Shown piece by piece: positions 58,792-64,000 of a stretch of 64,000 bases of DNA (the stretch's first letter is position 1; each line of letters begins with the position of its first letter). Made by a program: the position numbers and the translations under genes. Source of the stretch: Bacteroides salyersiae WAL 10018 = DSM 18765 = JCM 12988 (GTDB lineage Bacteria > Bacteroidota > Bacteroidia > Bacteroidales > Bacteroidaceae); contig NZ_KB905467.1 in NCBI RefSeq assembly GCF_000381365.1, positions 1,051,268 through 1,115,267 on the forward strand. Reading direction: 5' to 3'. Below the pieces are notes generated by a model, which saw only the letters and a program-made list of their open reading frames with translations, searched no databases and had not been told where the DNA came from.

Positions 58792-59244
58792 ATGAAAAAG
58801 ATTTTATTTTTATTATTGCTGACTGTCGTTTTCGGAGCCTGTGAAAGCGATACTGACTCGAATTGGAATAATCGTCCGGGAGGGAATTCGGATGATACGC
58901 AAAATTGGGATTCGTATGTGATCACCGTTAAGAATTGGGAGCGCATAGGAGGTGTGAATGCAGATAATTCTTTTTTCCGTTGCGTTGTTGAGGATGAATA
59001 TTTGGATCAGTATATTTTTGATAAAGGGAGTGTTATGGTATATTTGATTCAATATGACGGCGATGTGCCGGTTCAGACTCCTCTGCCTTATGTAATGCAT
59101 TATGCCGATGGAGACAACTTGTGGACAGAAACATTCTCTTATGATTATTCTGTGGGGTCGTTTGCTTTCTATGTGACTTACAGTGATTTCTTTACTGAGA
59201 ACTCCCCCGGAGAATGCCAATTTAAAGTAGTGATGCATTGGTAA
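58792..59244 (+). CDS. Small lipoprotein of unknown function
   Basis: 150 aa, starting MKKILFLLLLTVVFGACESD, with lipobox FGAC (Cys17). The mature part is acidic and aromatic (WNNRPGGNSDDTQNWDSYVI, YADGDNLWTETFSYDYSVGS), predicted as a beta-rich domain of one unit. It follows the acetyltransferase by 34 bases and may share its transcript. I do not recognise a family. Confidence 0.75.
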   Translation: MKKILFLLLLTVVFGACESDTDSNWNNRPGGNSDDTQNWDSYVITVKNWERIGGVNADNSFFRCVVEDEYLDQYIFDKGSVMVYLIQYDGDVPVQTPLPYVMHYADGDNLWTETFSYDYSVGSFAFYVTYSDFFTENSPGECQFKVVMHW

Positions 59245-59285
59245 TTTGTCTTTCTCTCTATGTATCGTGTACAAAGCTTTCGGGA

Positions 59286-59351
59286 ACAATATTTGAAGAT
59301 AGTGGGCACAATGCATACAGACTGTGAGGACAATGCATACAGACTATAGGG
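59286..59351. repeat. Tandem repeats, 22-bp pitch (array C)
   Basis: ACAATGCATACAGACT occurs at 59308-59323 and 59330-59345, 22 bp apart. A degenerate earlier copy with ACAAT starts at 59286, and a fourth, mostly lost copy at 59352. Units share a GG(G/A)-AC-AAT frame. Unlike the other arrays the units have only weak dyad symmetry. Confidence 0.75.
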
Positions 59352-59407
59352 ACGGTTCTGAAAAGAGGGAAAGATACTATTGTAAACCATTGGCTTAAAG
59401 CCCGTTA

Positions 59408-59499
59408 TAAAAGTATATACTTCTGTATATTAAAAGTGTACATTATTACCATATAAAAGAATAGACTTTTATCATGTAATAGTGTACACTTTGTATTTC
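59408..59499. repeat. Tandem repeats, 23-bp pitch (array D)
   Basis: Four divergent units start at 59408, 59431, 59454 and 59477, exactly 23 bp apart. They begin TAAAAGTATATACTT, TAAAAGTGTACATT, TAAAAGAATAGACTTTT and TAATAGTGTACACTTT. Each carries a dyad: AAGTATATACTT (perfect 12-bp), AGTGTACATT (near), AAAAG-6-CTTTT, AGTGTACACT (perfect 10-bp). It lies just beyond the 3' end of the hydrogenase operon, downstream of array C. Confidence 0.8.
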
Positions 59500-59517
59500 T
59501 CTTAAAATGTGTGATGG

Positions 59518-59994
59518 CTATTCAAGTTCGTCCAGAATCTTTTTGATATCTACCGGCTGAAGCCGTCCGTAAACTTTCTCTCCTATCATTACCACAGGTG
59601 CCAATCCGCAAGCACCTACACAACGCAGGCAGTCGAGTGAGAATTTTCCATCGGGGGTTGTCTCCCCTACTTCGATTCCGAGAATACGTTTAAACTCTTC
59701 CAGTAATTTTTCTGACCCTCTTACGTAGCAGGCAGTCCCCATACAGACAGAGATGGGATGTTTTCCTTTAGGAGTCATTGTAAAAAAAGTATAGAAAGTG
59801 ACCACTCCATATACTTTAGATACGGGAATATTTAGTTTATGGGCTATGATGCGCTGCATCTCTTCGGGCAAATACCCATGAAGATGCTGGGCTTCGTGGA
59901 GGATATTGATAAGTTCTCCCGGGTCGTTTCCGTGTTGGTCGCAGAGCGATTTCACCTGTTCGACCACCGTACATGCTAATTTTATATCCGACAT
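59518..59994 (-). CDS. [FeFe] hydrogenase NuoE-like subunit (HydC/HndA type)
   Basis: 158 aa thioredoxin-fold protein with four cysteines for a [2Fe-2S] cluster (CMGTACYVRGS ... CLRCVGACGLAP). NuoE hallmarks: LINILHEAQHLHGYLPEEMQ and VYGVVTFYTFF. As the smallest subunit it passes electrons between the NADH-oxidising and hydrogenase subunits. It starts 19 bases after the hydrogenase gene stop. It is the third gene of the operon. Confidence 0.93.
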   Translation of the reverse strand: MSDIKLACTVVEQVKSLCDQHGNDPGELINILHEAQHLHGYLPEEMQRIIAHKLNIPVSKVYGVVTFYTFFTMTPKGKHPISVCMGTACYVRGSEKLLEEFKRILGIEVGETTPDGKFSLDCLRCVGACGLAPVVMIGEKVYGRLQPVDIKKILDELE

Positions 59995-60013
59995 AAATTT
60001 AATCCTTTAGTGT

Positions 60014-61780
60014 TTAATCGATCGATTTGTTGAAATAATGAGTGTGCAGCAGCATATGCGCCTTTTCGCTGAGCGGTTTGCCCAGATACTCTTCATACAG
60101 CTTTTGAATATACGGGTTCTCATGAGATTTCCGTATAGGTTTCTGAGCATCCTCCTGATACAATGCTCTGGCACGTGCATATAATATATCTGCTCGTCCG
60201 TGATGGAGCGGTTGGCCGCCACCACCGATACAGCCACCGGGACAAGCCATGATTTCGATGGCGTGATATTCATTATGACCGTTTCGTATATCTTCCAGCA
60301 GCCGGCGTGCATTTCCTAAGCCATGTGCTATTCCTACTTTCAATTCAAAACCATTCAGATTGATAGTAGCGCGGCGTACGCCTTCCAACCCTCTGACGTT
60401 CTCAAAGTTTACATTTTCCAGGACATTACCTGTATAAATTTCGTATACCGAGCGCAAAGCAGCTTCCATTACTCCGCCGGTAGTTCCGAAAATAACACCT
60501 GCTCCGGTCGATTCGCCCATCGGATGGTCAAATTCGCTGTCGGGCAACAGATGAAAGCCGATATTGGCCCGTTTGATAAGCGTTGCCAGTTCACGGGTCG
60601 AGATAGAATAATCTACATCGGGATTACCGTTGACTTTGAATTCCTCCCGATCGCATTCATACTTTTTGGCCAGGCAAGGCATGATGGATACCACCACCAG
60701 TTTTTCGCGTGGAATACCCATTTTTTCTGCCCAATAAGTTTTGGCGATAGAACCGAACATTTGTTGCGGAGAACGGGCGGTAGAAGGGATGTCGAGCAGA
60801 TCGGGGAAGTGGTGTTCAAAGAAGTTCACCCATGCCGGACAGCATGAAGTGAGAATCGGTAGGCATACATTCTTATCGCCGTTGAGGAACCGGCCAAGTC
60901 TTTCCAGTACCTCTGTTCCTTCTTCCATTATGGTGAGGTCCGCAGCAAAATCGGTATCGAATACATAGTCGAATCCCAGTTCACGAAGAGCGTATACCAT
61001 TTTGCCCGTAACTTGTGTGCCGGCAGGCATACCGAATTCTTCGCCCAAAGCTACACGTACGGCAGGAGCTGTCTGCACGATAACTACTTTATCGGGGTTA
61101 TCCAGGTCTTCGAGGAGCCGGTTGGTGTGATCGCGTTCAGTCAAGGCCCCTACCGGACAGACAGCTACACACTGTCCGCAATAGGTACATTCACTCTCAC
61201 TCATTTTTTTGTCGAATGCGGGGGCGATAGTGGTATTGAATCCTCTTCGTACGGCTCCCAAAGCACCAACGGTTTGTACATCGTTACATACGCTTTCGCA
61301 TCTGCGGCAGAAAATACATTTATCCATGTTGCGTACGATGGAAGAGGTTACTTCCCGCTTACGAAGTGAAAGTTCACCGCCATTGAAAGGCATTTCCCGT
61401 ACATTGAATCGGAGGGCCAGGTTTTGCAATTCACAATTCCCCGATTTCGGGCAAGTGAGGCAGTCATTCGGATGGTCGGACAAGATAAGTTCGGCCACTA
61501 CTTTTCTGGCATTCATTACCCGGAGGGTACTGGTGCGTACCACCATTCCTTCTGTGCACTTGGTGGCACAGGCCGGAGCAAGGTTGCGCCTGCCTTCCAC
61601 TTCTACTACACATATACGGCAGGATGCCGGATTATTTTTTATACACGTTCCTTTCAGGTCGATGTGGCAAAGGGTCGGGATATTGATACCGATTTCAGTT
61701 GCAGCTTCGAGGATAGTAGTACCTGCGGGTACTGTTATTGAATGACGGTCTATTTGCAGTGTTATTTCTTTTGTTTCCAT
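60014..61780 (-). CDS. [FeFe] hydrogenase catalytic subunit, group A (HydA/HndD type)
   Basis: 588 aa (ATG at 61780; another ATG in frame at 61786). N-terminal [2Fe-2S] domain with cysteines at about 38, 54, 57 and 71; His-Cys3 [4Fe-4S] site (HPNDCLTCPKSGNC); two [4Fe-4S] sites (CIFCRRCESVC, CTYCGQCVAVCPVG). The H-cluster motifs are TSCCPAW (near 310), MPCLAKKYE (near 366) and ACPGGCIGGGGQP (near 510). It ends in the small-subunit-like LLHTHY. No extra C-terminal [2Fe-2S] domain is present, unlike Thermotoga HydA. It reduces protons to H2. Confidence 0.96.
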   Translation of the reverse strand: METKEITLQIDRHSITVPAGTTILEAATEIGINIPTLCHIDLKGTCIKNNPASCRICVVEVEGRRNLAPACATKCTEGMVVRTSTLRVMNARKVVAELILSDHPNDCLTCPKSGNCELQNLALRFNVREMPFNGGELSLRKREVTSSIVRNMDKCIFCRRCESVCNDVQTVGALGAVRRGFNTTIAPAFDKKMSESECTYCGQCVAVCPVGALTERDHTNRLLEDLDNPDKVVIVQTAPAVRVALGEEFGMPAGTQVTGKMVYALRELGFDYVFDTDFAADLTIMEEGTEVLERLGRFLNGDKNVCLPILTSCCPAWVNFFEHHFPDLLDIPSTARSPQQMFGSIAKTYWAEKMGIPREKLVVVSIMPCLAKKYECDREEFKVNGNPDVDYSISTRELATLIKRANIGFHLLPDSEFDHPMGESTGAGVIFGTTGGVMEAALRSVYEIYTGNVLENVNFENVRGLEGVRRATINLNGFELKVGIAHGLGNARRLLEDIRNGHNEYHAIEIMACPGGCIGGGGQPLHHGRADILYARARALYQEDAQKPIRKSHENPYIQKLYEEYLGKPLSEKAHMLLHTHYFNKSID

Positions 61781-61791
61781 AGTCATTGAGA

Positions 61792-63699
61792 TTAGCATAC
61801 AGAGATTGCATTGAACTTACAGCGTGCCATGCACATGCCACACTTGATACATTTCTCCGGAAGAACGGTATGAGGTTTACGCGGTAATCCCGTGATGGCA
61901 TCCGCCGGACAATTTTTAGCACATAGGTGACAACCGATGCAAGTATCGGGATTGATGTAGTAGGTCAGCAGAGACTTGCATTGTTTGGCACGGCATGTTT
62001 TATCCCGTACGTGCTCCACATACTCGTCATAGAAATTGTCTAATGTAGATAACACCGGATTTGGAGACGTCTGCCCTAATCCGCATAAAGCAGTATCCTT
62101 TATTACTTTACCGAGTGTTTGCAAAGTTTGCAGGTCTTTCTCGGTGGCTTTCCCTTCCGTTATTTTATTGAGTAATTCCAACAACCGTTTGTTGCCGATC
62201 CGGCAGGGGGTACATTTACCGCATGATTCTTCTACAGTGAAGTCAAGGAAGAAGCGCGCTACTGACACCATACAATCATCTTCGTCCATAACGATCATTC
62301 CACCCGAACCCATCATAGAACCGGCTGCAAGCAGATTGTCGAAATCGATGGGGGTATCGAGATGCTTTTCGGTAAGGCAGCCGCCCGAAGGACCTCCGGT
62401 TTGTACGGCTTTAAATTGCTTCCCGCCTTTGATACCTCCGCCTATCTCATAAATTACCTCGCGTAAGGTTGTTCCCATCGGTACTTCTATTAACCCGACG
62501 TTATTGATCTTTCCGGCCAGGGCAAAAACCTTGGTTCCTTTGGATCGTTCCGTACCGATGGAGGCAAACCACTCGGCCCCGTTTATGAGAATGATGGGGA
62601 TATTGGCCAGTGTTTCCACGTTATTCACATTGGTCGGTCTGCCTTGGTATCCGGATTCGGCAGGGAATGGCGGTTTCAGGGTCGGTTCACCTCTTTTGCC
62701 TTCCATCGAGTGAATAAGTGCGGTTTCTTCGCCACATACAAAAGCACCGGCTCCATACCTTATATTAATATCAAAGTTGAAACCTGTTCCCAATATATTC
62801 TCTCCCAACAATCCGTATTCACGGGCTTGCATAATGGCTGTTTTCAAACGGTGTATTGCCAATGGATATTCTGCACGAATGTATACGAGCCCTTGAGAGG
62901 CACCGATCGAATATCCGCATAATGCCATCGCTTCGATAATGGAATGAGGATCTCCTTCCATAATGGAACGGTCCATAAATGCGCCCGGGTCACCCTCGTC
63001 GGCATTGCAAACCACGTATTTAAGGGCTGCCTGCTGTTTGGCGGTCAGTTCCCATTTCATGCCTGTGGGAAATCCTCCGCCCCCACGGCCACGCAAACCG
63101 GAACGTTTGATCTCATCTATTATCTCTTCCGGAGTATGGTTGAAAAGGGAATCCGCCAAAGCTGCATACCCGTTGCGGGCAATATATTCTTCTATGTTCT
63201 CCGGGTCGATGAAACCACAATTGCGCAATGCGATGCGCATTTGTTTCCGGTAGAAATCCATATGTTTCGAATCGCTTACTTTCTGTTCGGTTTTAGGATC
63301 GGTAAATAGCAGACGCTCGATCCTCTTACCTCTTATAATATGTTCCCTTACTATTTCCTCGGCATCTTCGGGAGTTACTTGTATATAAAATGTATTGTCG
63401 GGTATGATTTTTACGATAGGCCCTTTCTCGCAGAAACCAAAGCAGCCGGTTGTTATGACCTCTACTTTGTCTGCTATTCCGTTTTCTTCGAGTGCTTTAT
63501 TCAGATTGTCTGCAATGGTGTGACTGGAAGAAGCTTTGCATCCCGTACCTCCACAAATCAAAATCTGCAAGTGTTGTGAACCGAGAGTCAGACCGCAGCT
63601 ATTTTCAGTTACTTTGTCGTTACTCTCTTCACGTAAACGGAGTGCGGTTGCCGCACTCTTTCTGATCTTTTCAAGATCGTGAATTGACAGTATTTTCAT
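61792..63699 (-). CDS. [FeFe] hydrogenase NuoF-like subunit (HydB/HndC type)
   Basis: 635 aa. N-terminal thioredoxin-like [2Fe-2S] domain (CGGTGCKASSS ... TTGCFGFCEKGP), the NADH/FMN core (SGLRGRGGGGFPTGMKWE, CNADEGDPGAFMDRSIME, YIRAEYPLAI, GAGAYICGEETAL-like as GAGAFVCGEETALIHSMEG), a [4Fe-4S] site (SCGKCTPCRIG) and a C-terminal ferredoxin domain with two clusters (CIGCHLCAKNCPADAI, CIKCGMCMARCKFNAI). The FMN site is the likely place of flavin-based bifurcation. First gene of the operon. Confidence 0.95.
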   Translation of the reverse strand: MKILSIHDLEKIRKSAATALRLREESNDKVTENSCGLTLGSQHLQILICGGTGCKASSSHTIADNLNKALEENGIADKVEVITTGCFGFCEKGPIVKIIPDNTFYIQVTPEDAEEIVREHIIRGKRIERLLFTDPKTEQKVSDSKHMDFYRKQMRIALRNCGFIDPENIEEYIARNGYAALADSLFNHTPEEIIDEIKRSGLRGRGGGGFPTGMKWELTAKQQAALKYVVCNADEGDPGAFMDRSIMEGDPHSIIEAMALCGYSIGASQGLVYIRAEYPLAIHRLKTAIMQAREYGLLGENILGTGFNFDINIRYGAGAFVCGEETALIHSMEGKRGEPTLKPPFPAESGYQGRPTNVNNVETLANIPIILINGAEWFASIGTERSKGTKVFALAGKINNVGLIEVPMGTTLREVIYEIGGGIKGGKQFKAVQTGGPSGGCLTEKHLDTPIDFDNLLAAGSMMGSGGMIVMDEDDCMVSVARFFLDFTVEESCGKCTPCRIGNKRLLELLNKITEGKATEKDLQTLQTLGKVIKDTALCGLGQTSPNPVLSTLDNFYDEYVEHVRDKTCRAKQCKSLLTYYINPDTCIGCHLCAKNCPADAITGLPRKPHTVLPEKCIKCGMCMARCKFNAISVC

Positions 63700-63722
63700 C
63701 GGTATTAAATTAAGTTCGGTAG

Positions 63723-63752
63723 CAAATATACAAATTCAACCGACGATACAAA
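63723..63752 (-). promoter_or_regulatory. Promoter of the hydrogenase operon
   Basis: On the minus strand TTTG (63752-63749), an 18-bp spacer and TATATTTG (63730-63723), 24 bases before the start. Confidence 0.65.
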
Positions 63753-64000
63753 AAGAAACTGTCTGAAATATTAAAAGGAAAGTATTTTAGGGAGATTAAT
63801 AGATTTATTTTAGATGTTTTTGCATACTGTGGATTGCAAATGGCCATTTTTTGTGTCATTAAGATAAAAACGAAGCCTCTCCCCAACCCTCTCCGTGGGA
63901 GAGGGAGTACAGATACTTTTGTTTATTGATTAGTTACAAAGCTAACTTAGCTCCCTCTCCCACGGAGAGGGTTGGGGAGAGGCTTTTGTTTATTGATTAG
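63753..64000. other. Intergenic region at the right edge
   Basis: No gene is seen in the last 300 bases beyond the hydrogenase promoter. It holds a very long inverted repeat (63873-63985) and a direct repeat. The region continues past the window. Confidence 0.6.
63873..63985. repeat. Inverted repeat with 35-bp perfect arms, flanking direct repeats
   Basis: Left arm 63873-63907 begins AAGCCTCTCCCCAACCCTCT; right arm 63951-63985 is its exact complement. Each arm also contains CCCTCTCC-GTG-GGAGAGGG, itself a dyad. CTTTTGTTTATTGATTAG occurs at 63916-63933 inside the loop and again at 63983-64000, overlapping the right arm end. No transposase is visible. The right-hand continuation is outside the window. 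Confidence 0.92.

Noticed and set aside
63873..63985. Insertion sequence end
   Set aside because: No transposase frame is visible and the arms are separated by only 43 bases. A small palindromic element remains possible.

Overview
The window looks like a chromosomal segment of a Bacteroides species or close relative (Bacteroidales). The evidence is the moderate, AT-leaning base composition, the Bacteroidetes-type promoters (TTG or TTTG, about 20 bp, then TAnnTTTG) ahead of many genes, the complete Bat aerotolerance operon, lineage-typical proteins (DUF6078-like, DUF4295-like, HU-LysM, SatD/DUF3307) and an anaerobic [FeFe] hydrogenase. No rRNA, CRISPR array, prophage or insertion sequence was recognised. 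Most genes are core housekeeping genes.

Layout. 1-8.9 kb: the end of a DUF6078-like gene, a SatD/DUF3307 pair, YccF, a DJ-1/PfpI protein divergent from an HxlR regulator, a flavin-type stress protein and a giant TamB. 9-16.3 kb: tsaD, cinA, ribosomal L28 and L33, a 52-aa DUF4295-type protein, ftsY, rimO, and two HU-type genes, the second coding for an HU-transmembrane-LysM fusion. 16.5-25.1 kb: the eight-gene MoxR/Bat operon. 25.3-36.2 kb: a small DNA-binding protein, a universal stress protein, a TPR protein with gyrA, then clpC and htpG. 36.3-45.5 kb: a patatin with a predicted outer-membrane part, tRNA-Arg(ACG), a membrane protein, dapA, ligA, trmD, pyrD/pyrK and an XRE regulator. 45.5-46.8 kb: an AT-rich 1.3-kb stretch without genes. 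46.8-58.8 kb: holA, AMP nucleosidase, an orphan HsdR-N nuclease domain, an RND efflux operon, a zinc-ribbon coiled-coil protein with a Nif3 protein, a VOC protein and two acetyltransferases. 58.8-64 kb: a lipoprotein and a three-gene electron-bifurcating-type [FeFe] hydrogenase operon.

The most unusual signal is non-coding. At least three intergenic regions (460-592, 31143-31234, 59408-59499) hold tandem arrays with an exact 23-bp pitch. Most units are imperfect palindromes. The sequence differs completely between arrays, while pitch and dyad symmetry are kept. A fourth array (59286-59351) has a 22-bp pitch. Three dyads spaced 28 bp apart sit over the satD promoter. Two very long perfect inverted repeats (29 and 35 bp arms) lie at 49171-49274 and 63873-63985. 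No function can be assigned to the arrays from sequence alone.
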